The notes under the pieces were generated by a model. That model was not told the origin of the DNA. It was given only the letters and a program-made list of their open reading frames with translations, and made no database searches. A program made the position numbers and the translations under genes. Shown here piece by piece: positions 1-10,301 of a stretch of DNA of 64,000 nucleotides. Every line of letters begins with the position of its first letter. The first letter of the stretch is position 1. Source of the DNA: Bacillota bacterium (lineage in GTDB: Bacteria > Bacillota > Sulfobacillia > JABLXB01); contig JABLXB010000001.1 in NCBI GenBank assembly GCA_013178305.1, positions 1,060,253-1,124,252 on the forward strand, written 5' to 3'.

Positions 1-510
1 CTGGGTAAGGCTTTGCTCGCGCAGGCGCGCCTCCTCGATGAGTCCCTCGAAAAGGCCCTGTCTTCGCAAAGCCGCTCCGCTGCGGGACACCTCGGCCAGG
101 GCCATTCTCTGCTCGATCGACCTTGCCGACATCGCCGCCGGGTCCGAGCGCGACGAAATCAGGGTCCTTTCCTTCTTGATGATCTCGCGAATCTGGTTGT
201 CCAGCGCCTCGAGACTGTTCAGCTTCTCCTCAACCTCGGTGGCCTCGCACCTGAGCTTGTCGAGCAACTCCTTCTGGCTGGAGTTCTCCGCCCTCAGCTG
301 TTTGAGCTCGACGTCGTTCTCTCCGACGACGCGCGTCATGTACCTGTACCTGACGGCGAAAACGCAGGTGGACAGAAGCGCAATACCGAGGATAGCCGCG
401 GCTACCTTCAACCATACCGTTCGGAAGGGGAAGGAAACCGGCTTGTCCCCCGAGTGGGGAACCACCATTATAGTGAAGGCCTGATCGGCTTTCCTCTTGG
501 AGCCGGTCAA
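1..510 (-). CDS. Membrane-anchored coiled-coil protein, probable M23-family peptidase (5' part only)
   Basis: The gene runs off the left edge, so only about 170 N-terminal residues are visible. They show a short cytoplasmic lead with the stretch TIMVVPHSGDKPVSFPF, one membrane segment around residues 33-52 (LKVAAAILGIALLSTCVFAV), then a charged coiled coil (about 60-110) rich in E, K, L and Q. This layout is known from Bacillota M23/LytM cell-wall peptidases, whose catalytic domain is C-terminal and would lie outside the window, so the enzyme call is an inference. I place the start at a TTG with GGTGGAG six bases upstream; GTG codons at 525 and 522 are alternatives. Confidence 0.6.
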   Translation of the reverse strand, partial: MTGSKRKADQAFTIMVVPHSGDKPVSFPFRTVWLKVAAAILGIALLSTCVFAVRYRYMTRVVGENDVELKQLRAENSSQKELLDKLRCEATEVEEKLNSLEALDNQIREIIKKERTLISSRSDPAAMSARSIEQRMALAEVSRSGAALRRQGLFEGLIEEARLREQSLTQ

Positions 511-631
511 CTGTTGCTCCACCACCGGATTCTCTGCATATTAGTCAACACAAACCGACCGCCAATGATGACGGTCGCACTCACTATTCCACGCCCGCCG
601 CGGTTTTCCTTCAATGGAAGCGAGACCCGCT

Positions 632-1810
632 TCACGAGCCGGGGTCTACGTCGAGTCTCGCCCCGCCGGGATCGAGCGTGAACCATTCCCCGCCGCGGTG
701 ATACACTCGCGGTAGTCGCGGGCTGAGCCCGGTCAGGATATCGTTGACGATCGTTCCACACGCGGCTGCAAGGTCGGCGGCGGTAGGACCGGCCTTCGGG
801 TCGGATGACAGCACGGTCACTACGTCCCCGGCGGAAACCCCTTCGATGCCGCTAAGGTCCACCATGAACTGGTCCATGCAGACCCGCCCCAGGATGCGGG
901 CGCGCGTGCCGCCCACCACGACCTCGCCCTTGTTGGAGAGGACGCGGCGGTATCCGTCGGCATACCCGAGCGGCAGCGATCCGACTCTGACCGCCCTGTC
1001 GGCTATGTAAGTGCGGCCGTAGCTTATGCTGTCGCCCGTATTCACCGTCTTGACGTGGGAAAGCCGGGCCTTGATGGTCAACGCTATCCGGAATCCCTGG
1101 GCGGGCACGGGTGGATATCCGTACAGGACGATGCCGGGCCGGATCATGTCGAGGTGGTACTCCCGGTACCCGATCAGCGCGGCGCTCCCACAGCAGTGAA
1201 GTGTGCGTGCCCTCAAGCCGCGCCTCTCGATCTTCTCGACCGAGTCCATGAACGTAGCGAACTGGTGTTCGGTGTAGTCGGGATCTGTGTCGGCGACCGA
1301 GAAGTGAGTGAAAGCCCCGTCGATTTCTTCCAGGCCCGCGCTCATCAGGGCCTCCACCAGCCGGTCGAGTTCCTCACCCGGTCGCGCACCGATGCGCCCC
1401 ATCCCCGAGTCTATCTTCAGGTGCATGAGGGCTGGCTTCCCGAGCCGCCTGGCCGCCGATAGCAGCGCCTGTACGCCAGGGATAGTCCATACCGCCTGGG
1501 TTACGTCATTGGCCACGACGATTTCCGCCTGCTCTTCCGGGGTATAGCCCAGGACCAGCACCGGCGCAGTGATTCCCGCTCGCCGGAGCTCCAGCGCCTC
1601 ATGCAACGTGGCGACACCGAGACTCCCGGCCCCCGCGTCCAGTGAAGCCCGGGCGACAGGGACCGCGCCGTGGCCATACCCCGCCGCCTTGACCACCGCC
1701 ATGATCGACGAGCCGGGCGCCAGCCCCGCCTTCATCACGGAGATGTTGTTCGCGATGGCGTCGAGGTCGACCTCCGCCCAGGCCGGCCGGATCTGGCTGA
1801 GTCCTATCAA
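632..1810 (-). CDS. alr: Alanine racemase
   Basis: PLP-dependent racemase that makes D-alanine for peptidoglycan in the cytoplasm. The N-terminal TIM barrel carries the PLP lysine in AVVKAAGYGHG (about residue 41), and the C-terminal barrel carries the catalytic tyrosine in SISYGRTY (about 264) and the GRVCMDQ motif. The length (392 aa) fits the family. The residue after Lys-Ala is Ala, where most homologues have Asp or Asn. A GTG at 1819 abuts the GGGAGG ribosome site with no spacing, so I prefer the TTG at 1810 (9-base spacing). It lies 19 bases downstream of the DUF554 gene and is probably cotranscribed with it. Confidence 0.95.
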   Translation of the reverse strand: MIGLSQIRPAWAEVDLDAIANNISVMKAGLAPGSSIMAVVKAAGYGHGAVPVARASLDAGAGSLGVATLHEALELRRAGITAPVLVLGYTPEEQAEIVVANDVTQAVWTIPGVQALLSAARRLGKPALMHLKIDSGMGRIGARPGEELDRLVEALMSAGLEEIDGAFTHFSVADTDPDYTEHQFATFMDSVEKIERRGLRARTLHCCGSAALIGYREYHLDMIRPGIVLYGYPPVPAQGFRIALTIKARLSHVKTVNTGDSISYGRTYIADRAVRVGSLPLGYADGYRRVLSNKGEVVVGGTRARILGRVCMDQFMVDLSGIEGVSAGDVVTVLSSDPKAGPTAADLAAACGTIVNDILTGLSPRLPRVYHRGGEWFTLDPGGARLDVDPGS

Positions 1811-1829
1811 CTGAATCACCCTCCCGCTA

Positions 1830-2522
1830 TTATGCGAGAATCCCGGTCATCGCCAGCACGGCCGCGATCACCAGGCCGGGCAGCAGGTTCCCTACGGGGA
1901 TCTTCGTGGCGCCCAGCATGTTCAACCCTATTCCCACGATCATGAGGCCGCCAGTGGCGCTAACCTCCCTGATCGCCGCCTCCGTGAGGAAGCGTTCGAT
2001 TGCCTGCGCCATGAGGGATATGGAGCCCTGGTACACCAGGACAGGCACGGCCGAGAACATCACGCCGAGCCCCATTGCCGAGGAGAGGATCACCGATGTG
2101 ACGCCGTCCAGGAGGGATTTGGCGTACAGTATGTCGCGTCTCCCCGACAACCCTTCCTCGATGGCACCCATTACCGCCATCGCCCCGATGCAATATATGA
2201 GCGTCGCCGTAACGAATCCCTTCGTGAAGTCGCCGCTCTTCTGAGGGAACCGGGCTTCAAGAGCCCTTCCGACCTGGTTTAGCCGGTCCTCTATCGCAAG
2301 GTTCTCGCCGATGACGGCGCCCCCCACAAGGCTCAGGATCACCGAAAAGACGCTGGCGGTTTTCATGGCCATGCCGATGCCGATGAGTACCACTGGGAGC
2401 CCCATCACGCTCGTGACGGTATTCCTGGTCTTCTCGGAAACGCCCTTGAGCCCGAAGGCCCCCACCAGGCTGCCAGCCACGACGACCGCCGCGTTGACGA
2501 TCGATCCGATCAACGAATTCAC
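1830..2522 (-). CDS. DUF554 family membrane protein
   Basis: 230-residue hydrophobic protein with about six to seven predicted membrane helices, starting MNSLIGSIVNAAVVVAGSLVGAFGL and with GLPVVLIGIGMAMKT near residue 45. It matches the DUF554 (YdfK/YqgA) family of uncharacterised inner-membrane proteins. The start is a GTG with only a weak upstream purine run. It lies between parB and alr on the same strand; the 206-base gap to parB holds parS. No function can be assigned from sequence. Confidence 0.85.
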   Translation of the reverse strand: MNSLIGSIVNAAVVVAGSLVGAFGLKGVSEKTRNTVTSVMGLPVVLIGIGMAMKTASVFSVILSLVGGAVIGENLAIEDRLNQVGRALEARFPQKSGDFTKGFVTATLIYCIGAMAVMGAIEEGLSGRRDILYAKSLLDGVTSVILSSAMGLGVMFSAVPVLVYQGSISLMAQAIERFLTEAAIREVSATGGLMIVGIGLNMLGATKIPVGNLLPGLVIAAVLAMTGILA

Positions 2523-2670
2523 CCCCGATCAGGTGCTCGCTCCGCCGGCGCCGGCCGTACTGCGGCACGGAACGCACCGGTAAGAACACAACAGGGGCCG
2601 GGGTAGCGTACTCGCCCTGACGGTTTGGAGCGTCCTGCCCCACGCGGGACCGGCCCTGCGGCCGGCGCGG

Positions 2671-2686
2671 TGTTCCACGTGAAACA
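2671..2686. promoter_or_regulatory. parS centromere site
   Basis: TGTTCCACGTGAAACA is an exact match to the 16-bp parS consensus bound by ParB/Spo0J (reverse complement TGTTTCACGTGGAACA). It lies just downstream of parB and about 10 kb from oriC, as expected for a chromosomal nucleation site. It is the only perfect copy I found. Confidence 0.95.
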
Positions 2687-2728
2687 TGCGGCGGGATCTC
2701 GCGAATATGCAGGCCGGGAAGCGTGGGA

Positions 2729-3628
2729 CTACCCGATCTTGCCGGCCGCTTTGCCTTGGGTCTCGCCCTTACCACCCAGTATGATGCCCACGATTCGCTC
2801 CAGGTCGTCCCTGCTGTAGAACGATATCTCGATGCGGCCCTTCCGCTCGTTACCTTCGATCCGGACTCTGGTGCCGAGGGCCTCCATCAAGAGTCCCTCC
2901 GCGTCCCCCAGTTCCGCGGTGCCGGCGCCCCGCCCCGTCACCTTCGAGCCGCGACTCTTTTTCCCCTTGTCTCCGGCCGCAATCTTCCTGGCGAGAGACT
3001 CCGTCTCCCTGACCGACAATCCACGGTCCACCACCGCCTGCGCCACCCCAGATTGCTCCGCCGGCCGAAGGCTTACTATCGCCCTCGCGTGACCCATGCT
3101 CAACCGTCCGTCCCGGACCATCATCTGAACCGGCTCGTGCAGTTGCAGGAGGCGTATCATGTTCGTTATGTGAGTACGGCTCTTCCCCACCCTGGACGCG
3201 GTCTCTTCCTGTGTCAGCCCAAACTCACGCGCCAGCCTTTCGAATGCTTCCGCCTCCTCCATGGGGTTCAGGTCCTCCCTCTGGAGGTTCTCTATCAGGG
3301 CGACCTCCATGACCTCGCGGTCGCCCATCTCGCGAACTACCGCCGGGACTGTCCGGAGGCCGGCGGCCTGAGCCGCCCGCCAGCGCCGCTCGCCGGCGAT
3401 GAGCTCGTACCTGTCTCCCCGCCTCCTGACGAGCACGGGCTGCACTACCCCGTGCTCCTTGACTGACTTGACGAGCTCCTCCATCTTCGCGTCGTCGAAC
3501 CTGCGCCGGGGCTGAAGCGCGTTAGGCATCACGTCGCCGACCGGTATCTCCTGCGGCTGAGCCGGCGGCCCGGCGTCGATGTCCGGGATGAGGGCCTCGA
3601 GGCCTCTACCTAGTCCTCTTTTCTGCAC
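2729..3628 (-). CDS. parB: Chromosome partitioning protein ParB (Spo0J)
   Basis: CTP-dependent DNA clamp that loads at parS and spreads to organise the origin. The order seen is an N-terminal ParA-stimulating peptide KRGLGRGLEALI (3-14), the ParB/sulfiredoxin CTP-binding domain with GERRWR (79-84) and ENLQRED (113-119), a helix-turn-helix around 135-190 (LTQEETASRVGKSRTHI), a variable linker, and a C-terminal dimerisation domain. The GTG start has AAGGAAGTGA just upstream. It overlaps the parA end by 23 bases, which indicates coupled translation. It is distinct from the Noc paralogue upstream in the operon direction. Confidence 0.97.
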   Translation of the reverse strand: MQKRGLGRGLEALIPDIDAGPPAQPQEIPVGDVMPNALQPRRRFDDAKMEELVKSVKEHGVVQPVLVRRRGDRYELIAGERRWRAAQAAGLRTVPAVVREMGDREVMEVALIENLQREDLNPMEEAEAFERLAREFGLTQEETASRVGKSRTHITNMIRLLQLHEPVQMMVRDGRLSMGHARAIVSLRPAEQSGVAQAVVDRGLSVRETESLARKIAAGDKGKKSRGSKVTGRGAGTAELGDAEGLLMEALGTRVRIEGNERKGRIEISFYSRDDLERIVGIILGGKGETQGKAAGKIG

Positions 3629-4382
3629 GCTCAGTCACTTCCTTCGCAAGCTCTTTGTACACATCTGCCCCGCGCGAGCGGGAATCGTACAACGTGATGG
3701 GTTTCCCGTGACTCGGAGCTTCGCTCAGCCGGACGTTCCTCGGGACGACAGTCCGGTACACCTTCGAGCGGAAGTACCGCTTGACCTCCTCCGCCACCTG
3801 TATCGACAGGTTCGTCCTGCCGTCGAACATCGTAAGCACAACCCCTTCGACCACCAGCCCTGGGTTCAGGTGCTGTTGCACGCGCGCCACAGTCCTCATG
3901 AGCTGCCCGAGTCCCTCCAGCGCGTAATACTCGCACTGGATGGGCACCAGGATGGAATCCGCCGCCGTGAGCGCATTGAGGGTGAGGAGGCCAAGAGAAG
4001 GAGGACAATCCATGAATATGAACTCGTAGTCGCCGCGGACCCCTTCCACCGCCTGCCTCAGCCGCGTTTCTCTCCTCTCGACGGCTACGAGCTCGATCTC
4101 GGCTCCCGCCAGGTCGAGGGTGGACGGAACGGTGTCCAGTCCCCGGATAGCTGTCGCGCAGACGATCTCCCGCAGCGGTACGTTGTTTATGAGGGCATCG
4201 TATATGGACCTGCGGACCTTTTTCCTGTCCAGACCCAGCCCGCTCGTCGCGTTGCCCTGCGGATCAACGTCGACGACGAGGACTCTCCGGCCCAATTCCG
4301 CGATGCACGTCCCCAGATTGACAGCCGTGGTCGTCTTCCCCACTCCGCCTTTCTGGTTCGCTATCGCAATAACCCTCGCCAT
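3606..4382 (-). CDS. parA: Chromosome partitioning ATPase ParA (Soj)
   Basis: MinD/ParA-type P-loop ATPase that works with ParB in origin segregation and, in Bacillus, influences DnaA. The deviant Walker A KGGVGKTT lies at residues 11-18, Walker A' is in VVDVDPQGNAT, and the Walker B region is FMDCPPSLG. Length 258 aa is typical of chromosomal Soj. I take the ATG at 4382, which has GGGGGG upstream, over a TTG one codon earlier. The overlap with parB indicates one transcript. A terminator lies between this gene and noc. Confidence 0.97.
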   Translation of the reverse strand: MARVIAIANQKGGVGKTTTAVNLGTCIAELGRRVLVVDVDPQGNATSGLGLDRKKVRRSIYDALINNVPLREIVCATAIRGLDTVPSTLDLAGAEIELVAVERRETRLRQAVEGVRGDYEFIFMDCPPSLGLLTLNALTAADSILVPIQCEYYALEGLGQLMRTVARVQQHLNPGLVVEGVVLTMFDGRTNLSIQVAEEVKRYFRSKVYRTVVPRNVRLSEAPSHGKPITLYDSRSRGADVYKELAKEVTERAEKRTR

Positions 4383-4470
4383 CAAATCCCCCCTGCGCCG
4401 GGTCGCTTCCTCCGCTCCTATTCGTCACACTCCAACCAACCCCTTCCTGTGCGACACCATCCGACACCAT

Positions 4471-4492
4471 AAAACGGGCGCTTTCGCGCCCG
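4471..4492 (-). terminator. Intrinsic terminator downstream of noc
   Basis: On the minus strand a 7-bp GC stem (CGGGCGC, loop GAAA, GCGCCCG) is followed by TTTTAT. It lies in the 206-base gap after noc and before parA, so parA-parB probably has its own promoter. Confidence 0.8.
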
Positions 4493-4591
4493 CACCTGGC
4501 ACATCGAAACTCCGGGGCCCCGGTCCCGCCCGACGGCCGACGCCCTACCCGCTCCCCACTCTGCCGTTTCGAACGGGGCGCCTCCACTCCC

Positions 4592-5557
4592 TCACACCGT
4601 CCGTTTCGGCTTCGGTATCCTCATTACCACCTCGATGAATCCTTCGGATTCCCTTTCTTCGAGCGTCGCGTCGAGCCCCGCGCGGCGGAGCGCTCCAACT
4701 GCCGACCTGAAGGAGTTCACGAAAAGCCGCGCGTCCTTGAACACCCGCAATCGCAGCTTCTTCCGCCTGCCCCGTGGGGTGGCGTTCTCCACAGACCCCT
4801 CGACCAGCGCCTCCGATTCCTGCACAGTCAGCCGCTGCCGCACAATGCTCCCCAGTGCTTCCAGCTGGGCCTCCTTACTCTCGAGCCTCAGCAAAGCCCT
4901 CGCATGGCGTTCCGTGATCGCGCCGGACCTGAGCGCATCCTTCACCTCTTCAGGCAGCCTGAGCAGGCGGATCTTGTTCGCCACCGCGGGCTGGCTCAAG
5001 CCGACCGCCTGCGCAACCTGCTCCTGGGTGAGACCGAACTCCGCCGAGAGCCGGCAGTATGCCTCCGCCTCCTCCAGCGGGCGTAGATCCTCCCTCTGGA
5101 CATTCTCGATCAGGGCTGCGAGGGCCGATGCCCTGTCGTCGTAATCCCTGACTATGGCGGGGATCCTCTCGACGCCCGCCATCTTGCAGGCCCTGACCCT
5201 TCTCTCGCCGGCAACAAGCTCATACCCTGCCCCGGTGCGCCTGACCACGACCGGTTGAATCAAACCGTGGGTTTTGATGGATTCACACAGCTCCGCGATG
5301 TCGCCGCCCGCGTCCTCGCGGGGCTGAAAGGGACTGAACAATATCGAGGCCGCGGGAATCTCCACGACTTCCGGGGGCTTCTCCGTCTTGCGGGCTGCTA
5401 CTCCAGCCTGCACAGGGTCTCTGGAACCAGATAACGCCCTCAACCAGGGAGTCCGCTTCATTCCAGCCCACCGCCCCTGCCAATCTCTGGTAATATCTCC
5501 AGATTTCGGCGGGCCGGGGCGCTCTTCCTTCTCTCGGGGCGGGCGACTGAAGCTCAA
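4592..5557 (-). CDS. noc: Nucleoid occlusion protein (Noc), ParB paralogue
   Basis: ParB-family DNA clamp which in Bacillus prevents septation over the nucleoid. A poorly conserved lead of about 65 residues precedes the ParB domain (PAASILFSPFQPRED, GERRVRA, ENVQRED), then the HTH (LTQEQVAQAVGLSQPAV) and a basic C-terminal segment (RGRRKKLRLRVFKD). Its position directly after rsmG and before parA-parB is the classical noc locus, which separates it from parB. The TTG start has no clear ribosome site; an ATG at about 5461 is an alternative. No perfect Noc-binding palindrome was noticed nearby. Confidence 0.88.
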   Translation of the reverse strand: MSFSRPPREKEERPGPPKSGDITRDWQGRWAGMKRTPWLRALSGSRDPVQAGVAARKTEKPPEVVEIPAASILFSPFQPREDAGGDIAELCESIKTHGLIQPVVVRRTGAGYELVAGERRVRACKMAGVERIPAIVRDYDDRASALAALIENVQREDLRPLEEAEAYCRLSAEFGLTQEQVAQAVGLSQPAVANKIRLLRLPEEVKDALRSGAITERHARALLRLESKEAQLEALGSIVRQRLTVQESEALVEGSVENATPRGRRKKLRLRVFKDARLFVNSFRSAVGALRRAGLDATLEERESEGFIEVVMRIPKPKRTV

Positions 5558-5566
5558 TCTCGAGCG

Positions 5567-6289
5567 CTAAAGGGGTTTTTTCGCCGGTGTGCCGGCATTG
5601 CGGGGATATGCTCGAGGAGTCGGCTTATCCTTGACAATCACCGGAATCGCCCTCGTTCCGGCGCCGAACGGTAGTTCGTATTCGTACACCGACTCAACCC
5701 TGCCTCCCAGCAGGCGAACGGCGCGCATCGCCGCCCCTACCTCGGCGGATGCATACCGGCCCTTCATCGCAAGCACGCGGCCCCCCACCCGGCATAGCGG
5801 CAGGCAGTACTCAGCGAGTATGCCCAGCGGCGCCACCGCCCTGGCCGTCGCGACGTCGAACCGCTCACGGAGGTCCTTCCGTTGACCGGCGTCCTCGGCC
5901 CTCGCCCAGACAGTATGGGCCGCTATCCCGAGCGCCGCAGTCACGTGCCGCAGGAACTCCACCTTCTTCCGGGTGGCGTCGAGCAGCCACAGGTCCAGGT
6001 CAGGCCGGAGAATAGCCAGCGGGATCCCCGGAAACCCCGCGCCGCTGCCCACGTCCACCAGTCTGGCGCGGGGCGGTATTTCGGCCGCCTTGAGGCACGC
6101 TATCGAATCCACGAAATGCTTGACCGCGATCTCCTCATCTCCGGTGATCGCGGTCAGATTAATGCGTTGATTCCATTCCAGAATCTCGCGGCGGTATGCC
6201 TCAAACGCGGCCAGATGCCCGCTTTCAAGCGCTATGCCAAGCGCGGCCGCTCCAGATGATAGAATGCTCCTCCAGTCACCCTCGGGCAC
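5567..6289 (-). CDS. rsmG: 16S rRNA (guanine527-N7)-methyltransferase RsmG
   Basis: SAM-dependent methyltransferase that modifies G527 of 16S rRNA (the GidB family). The SAM-binding loop is [16 protein letters not shown] (about 78-93), preceded by the family signature [12 protein letters not shown], and [12 protein letters not shown] follows. Length 240 aa is normal. The GTG start overlaps the mnmG end by 14 bases. The gene closes the rpmH-to-mnmG operon; noc follows after nine bases. Confidence 0.96.
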   Translation of the reverse strand: MPEGDWRSILSSGAAALGIALESGHLAAFEAYRREILEWNQRINLTAITGDEEIAVKHFVDSIACLKAAEIPPRARLVDVGSGAGFPGIPLAILRPDLDLWLLDATRKKVEFLRHVTAALGIAAHTVWARAEDAGQRKDLRERFDVATARAVAPLGILAEYCLPLCRVGGRVLAMKGRYASAEVGAAMRAVRLLGGRVESVYEYELPFGAGTRAIPVIVKDKPTPRAYPRNAGTPAKKPL

Positions 6290-8153
6290 GCCGTCTCGTC
6301 TCCTCCACGTATATCATCAGAGCAGTCACGTCGGCCGGCGAGACCCCGGGAATCCTGAGGGCCTGCCCTACCGACACCGGCCGTATCTTCGAGAGTTTCT
6401 GCCGGCCTTCGGTCGAGACGCCCGGTACCGAGTCGAACTCGACTCCCTCCGGAAGCAGCTTCCCCTCCAGCCGCCTGAACCTTTCCACCTGCGCCGCCTC
6501 CCTGGCCAGGTACCCCTCGAACTTGAGATGCAGATCCACCTGCTCCACGACGTCGGCAGGATAGTCGGGGAGGCTCCGGTGGATCCGCCTCAGGTCACTG
6601 TATCCGATTCCCGGCCGCCTCAGGAGCTGCGCCAGGGTGACGCTACCATGTATCTCTGCGGACCCCCGCTCCCGGAGCACCGCGTTGGCATCTGCGGACG
6701 GCGCCACGCACGTCTGCGTCAGCGACATGGCCTCGGCTATAAGGTCTCGCTTCCTGCGGAAGGCCGCGTATCGCGCCTCCGATACGAGACCCGCCTTCCA
6801 GCCGAGCTCGGTCAGCCGGAGGTCGGCGTTGTCCTGCCTCAGCAGCAGTCTGTGTTCCGCCCGTGAGGTCATCATCCTGTAAGGCTCGTCCGGCACCTTG
6901 GTGACCAGATCGTCAATGAGCACGCCGGTGTACGCCTCGGACCTCTGCAGGACAAAGGGGGATTTGCCGCGCACGCAGGCCGCCGCGTTGATACCCGCGA
7001 TGACCCCCTGCGCCGCCGCCTCTTCGTAGCCCGAGGTGCCGTTCACCTGCCCCGCCGAGAACAGCCCGCGAACCTTCCTCGTTTCGAGCGTCGCGCCGAT
7101 CTCCGACGGTACGATGTAGTCGTATTCGATAGCGTACCCCGGCCTCAGGATCTCCGCGTTCTCCAGGCCGGGAATGGTGTGGAGCATCTCTACCTGGACG
7201 TCCTCCGGGAGGCTGGTCGAGACCCCCAGAACGTACATCTCTACAGTGTCGCGACCCTCCGGCTCCAGGAACACCTGGTGGTGCTGCTTGTCTGCGAACC
7301 GGACCACCTTGTCTTCTATCGACGGGCAGTACCTCGGTCCCCTGCCCTTAATGGACCCATTGTAGAGCGGGGCCCGGTGCAAGTTGTCCCTGATAAGCCT
7401 GTGGGTCTCCTCGTTTGTATAAGTCAGGTAGCATGGGAATTGCTCGCGAACCGCCGGTTCGGTCATAAATGAGAACGCCAGCGGGCGATCGTCTCCGGGT
7501 TGCGGCGTAGTCTTCGAGAAATCGACGGTCCGGCCGTCGACCCTGGGCGGAGTGCCGGTCTTGAACCGCCCGATCCCCAGGCCCAGTTCGCGAAGGTTCC
7601 TCGACAGCCCGACCGACGGAAGGTAACCGGAGGGCCCGGACAGAGCAGAGAATTCGCCCGTGATAACCCGGCTCTCCATGTACACGCCCGATGTGATCAC
7701 AACGGCGGCGGCCTCGTATTCCATACCGGTACTCGTGCGGACGCCCTTCACCCTGCCGTCCTCCACGAGTATCGAAGTCACCATGCCTTGCTTGATCCGC
7801 AGGTTGGGCTGACTCTCCAGCACCCTGCGCATGTTCGCCTGGTACACCTTCTTGTCGCACTGCGCGCGCAGCGCCTGCACCGCGGGGCCCTTGCCGGTGT
7901 TGAGCATCTTGATCTGTAGCAGCGACCTGTCGGTGTTCAGGGCCATTTCCCCGCCGAGCGCGTCGATCTCGCGCACGAGGTGCCCCTTCCCCGGGCCTCC
8001 GACGGCGGGGTTGCACGGCATGAGCGCGACGCCTTCGAGGCTGATGGTGAACACGGCCGTCGAGCAGCCGATCCGCGCCGCCGCGAGAGCCGCCTCGCAG
8101 CCGGCGTGTCCAGCGCCGATCACTATGACGTCAAACCGTCCCCCGAAGTGCAT
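6276..8153 (-). CDS. mnmG: tRNA uridine-5-carboxymethylaminomethyl modification enzyme MnmG
   Basis: FAD/NADH-dependent partner of MnmE that installs (carboxymethyl)aminomethyl groups on U34 of tRNAs. An N-terminal dinucleotide-binding fold ([19 protein letters not shown]), the [17 protein letters not shown] segment, a second cofactor region, and a C-terminal helical domain ([17 protein letters not shown]) are all present. I start at the ATG with GGGGGGTGAG upstream rather than a longer frame reaching into mnmE. Length is 625 aa. It follows mnmE after 13 bases. Confidence 0.97.
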   Translation of the reverse strand: MHFGGRFDVIVIGAGHAGCEAALAAARIGCSTAVFTISLEGVALMPCNPAVGGPGKGHLVREIDALGGEMALNTDRSLLQIKMLNTGKGPAVQALRAQCDKKVYQANMRRVLESQPNLRIKQGMVTSILVEDGRVKGVRTSTGMEYEAAAVVITSGVYMESRVITGEFSALSGPSGYLPSVGLSRNLRELGLGIGRFKTGTPPRVDGRTVDFSKTTPQPGDDRPLAFSFMTEPAVREQFPCYLTYTNEETHRLIRDNLHRAPLYNGSIKGRGPRYCPSIEDKVVRFADKQHHQVFLEPEGRDTVEMYVLGVSTSLPEDVQVEMLHTIPGLENAEILRPGYAIEYDYIVPSEIGATLETRKVRGLFSAGQVNGTSGYEEAAAQGVIAGINAAACVRGKSPFVLQRSEAYTGVLIDDLVTKVPDEPYRMMTSRAEHRLLLRQDNADLRLTELGWKAGLVSEARYAAFRRKRDLIAEAMSLTQTCVAPSADANAVLRERGSAEIHGSVTLAQLLRRPGIGYSDLRRIHRSLPDYPADVVEQVDLHLKFEGYLAREAAQVERFRRLEGKLLPEGVEFDSVPGVSTEGRQKLSKIRPVSVGQALRIPGVSPADVTALMIYVEETRRRARG

Positions 8154-8166
8154 CGCTCTCACCCCC

Positions 8167-9567
8167 CTATTTCCCCACGCAGAACTCCCTGAAAATCCTG
8201 TCAATGATCTCTTCGCCGGCCGTGTCTCCAGTGATCTCCCCAAGCGCGTCGACGGCGTCACGCAAGGCGGTCGATGCGAGGTCTACCGGCAGTCCCGACT
8301 TCACTCCGCTCTCTGCCTCGTCCAGGGCAGCAGCCGCCCTCTCGAGCGCGGCGGCGTGCCTCGCGTTGGTTACGACGACCTGTGCAAGCGAGCCCCCGCT
8401 CGAACCGGTCCCGCCGGCTGCGGCCACGATGGCCTCTTCCAGCGCGCCAATGTTCTCGCCGGTCCTGGCAGACACCCTCACAGCACGCGACGCCCCGCAC
8501 AATCCCTCGAGGTCCACCCTCGCGAGCGCGCCAGCCCCAAGGTCGACCTTGTTTACGGCCACCACCCGAACGCCCGGCGCGCGACGCGCGTTGTCGATCG
8601 CCCTGCGGTCTTCATCGCCCAGTCCCGCCGAGTCATCCAGCACGATCACCACAACGTCCGCGGCTTCTATCTCCCCGCGGGCGCGCGCCACACCCGCCGC
8701 TTCCACCGCGTCTCGCGTATCGCGAAGCCCCGCCATGTCGACGAGTGTCACCGGGAATCCGAGGATGTTCGCGCCTTCCTCAATCGTATCTCGCGTGGTG
8801 CCGGGGACGTCGGTCACTATCGCACGCTCCATCCTGAGAAGCGCGTTCATCAGCGACGACTTTCCCACGTTAGGCCTGCCGGCCAATGCCACGCGGATCC
8901 CTTCCCTCAGGATCCTCCCGCTCCCCGCGCTATTCAGCAGCCGTCCTATCTCCAGCGCCGCCGCTCCAATTTGCTTCGCCAGCTCGTCCCCCGGCGGGTC
9001 GCCCACTTCGTCGGGAAAATCGATCCCCGCCTCTATCCACGCCACGACATCCAGCAGGTCCTCACGAACCCTGCGAACCTTCCCCGACAACCCGCCCTGG
9101 AGCTGCGCCAGCGCGGCGGCCGCCGCGCGCCCCGTCTTCGAACGTACCAGGTCGAGCACGGCCTCCGCCTGAGACAGGTCCAACCGGCCATTAAGGAAGG
9201 CGCGTGCGGTGAACTCACCCGGCAGAGCCGCCCGAGCACCGGCCCTCAGCGCGGCCTGCAGCACCCCGCGCACCGCCGCGAGCCCGCCGTGGCAGCCGAT
9301 CTCCACGACATCCTCCCTCGTGTACGAACGCGGGGCGCGAAACACCGTCACGAGCACCTCGTCTATGATCTCGCCCGACCTGGGGTCGACGACGTGCCCG
9401 TATACGACCGAATGGCTATTCGCCGGCAGGCCGCCACCACGCGGGCCACGAAACATCCGGCCCGTAATCCCGATTGCGTCCGGGCCGCTCAACCTGACTA
9501 TTCCGATGCCGGCTTCTCCCGCCGCCGTGGAGATCGCGGCGATCGTGCCGCCGATGCCGTATTCCAC
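8167..9567 (-). CDS. mnmE: tRNA modification GTPase MnmE
   Basis: GTPase that acts with MnmG on wobble uridines. The N-terminal tetrahydrofolate-binding domain (1-120, [20 protein letters not shown]), a helical domain, and an inserted G domain are present. The G domain has GRPNVGKS (230-237), VDMAG (276-280) and NKVD (339-342). The C-terminal catalytic-cysteine motif FCVGK is present. Length 466 aa is normal. The GTG start has GGGAGGG seven bases upstream. Confidence 0.97.
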   Translation of the reverse strand: MEYGIGGTIAAISTAAGEAGIGIVRLSGPDAIGITGRMFRGPRGGGLPANSHSVVYGHVVDPRSGEIIDEVLVTVFRAPRSYTREDVVEIGCHGGLAAVRGVLQAALRAGARAALPGEFTARAFLNGRLDLSQAEAVLDLVRSKTGRAAAAALAQLQGGLSGKVRRVREDLLDVVAWIEAGIDFPDEVGDPPGDELAKQIGAAALEIGRLLNSAGSGRILREGIRVALAGRPNVGKSSLMNALLRMERAIVTDVPGTTRDTIEEGANILGFPVTLVDMAGLRDTRDAVEAAGVARARGEIEAADVVVIVLDDSAGLGDEDRRAIDNARRAPGVRVVAVNKVDLGAGALARVDLEGLCGASRAVRVSARTGENIGALEEAIVAAAGGTGSSGGSLAQVVVTNARHAAALERAAAALDEAESGVKSGLPVDLASTALRDAVDALGEITGDTAGEEIIDRIFREFCVGK

Positions 9568-9680
9568 CGTTTGACCCTCCCGGTCCTCCGCCGGAACCGT
9601 GCCGCCCGCCCCAACCCGCCGGCAGGCAGACTAAAGCCCGGCCAAATGAGTCACACGCGCAGGCCGGGCCTAAAGGTCGA

Positions 9681-10301
9681 CTACCGTTTCGAGGAGATTA
9701 TGATCTTTCTGTACGGCTCCTCCCCTTCGCTGTGGGTCTCGACGTTCGGGTCATCCTGCAACGCAAGGTGGACGATCCTTCGCTCATGCGACGACATGGG
9801 CTCGAGCGCGACGGGTTTACCCGTCCGCCTCACCCGGTCCGCCATGCGCGCCGCGAGCTTCTTGACCGCCTCCTCGCGCCGCTTGCGGTAACCTTCCACG
9901 TCCACGATGACCCGCCGGCCGTCATCGCTGGCCTTCGATGCCGCGAGGTTAACGAGGTATTGCAGGCTGTCCAGCGCTTGCCCGTGACGCCCGATGAGCA
10001 TCCCCGCCTCCGCCCCCACGACCTCGGCAAACACGTGGTCCTCCGACTCTGACACCTTCACAAACACCTTGACCTTGAGCGCCTCGCCTATCTCCTCCAG
10101 GAACTTCCTCACGAACTCAACTTTCTGCGCCTTCTCCGTAACCCGGACTCGGGCCTCCTTGGAGCCGAGAAGCCCAAACAGGCCCTTGGCGCCCTCTTCC
10201 AGGACCTCCACGGTCACCTTCTCGCGATCCGTCCCCAGCTCCTCGAGGGCCAGGATTATGGCTTCTTCAACCGTCCTGCCTCTCTTCTCGACAGATCTCA
10301 T
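9681..10301 (-). CDS. jag: RNA-binding protein KhpB (Jag)
   Basis: Three-part RNA-binding protein with a Jag_N domain (1-52, RTVEEAIILALEELG), a KH domain with the exposed loop IGRHGQALDSLQYLVN (about 103-118), and a C-terminal R3H domain (MSSHERRIVHLALQDDP). In other Bacillota it partners KhpA and affects cell division and sporulation. It overlaps yidC by four bases. The 113-base gap to mnmE holds an inverted repeat (GCCCGGCC/GGCCGGGC, 9636-9669), which may attenuate read-through. Confidence 0.95.
   Translation of the reverse strand: MRSVEKRGRTVEEAIILALEELGTDREKVTVEVLEEGAKGLFGLLGSKEARVRVTEKAQKVEFVRKFLEEIGEALKVKVFVKVSESEDHVFAEVVGAEAGMLIGRHGQALDSLQYLVNLAASKASDDGRRVIVDVEGYRKRREEAVKKLAARMADRVRRTGKPVALEPMSSHERRIVHLALQDDPNVETHSEGEEPYRKIIISSKR

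Noticed and set aside
7831-9891. Long plus-strand open frame (686 codons) opposite mnmE/mnmG
   Set aside because: The minus strand encodes complete, highly conserved MnmE and MnmG. The antisense frame is rich in Arg/Pro/His without domains, a usual shadow in GC-rich DNA.
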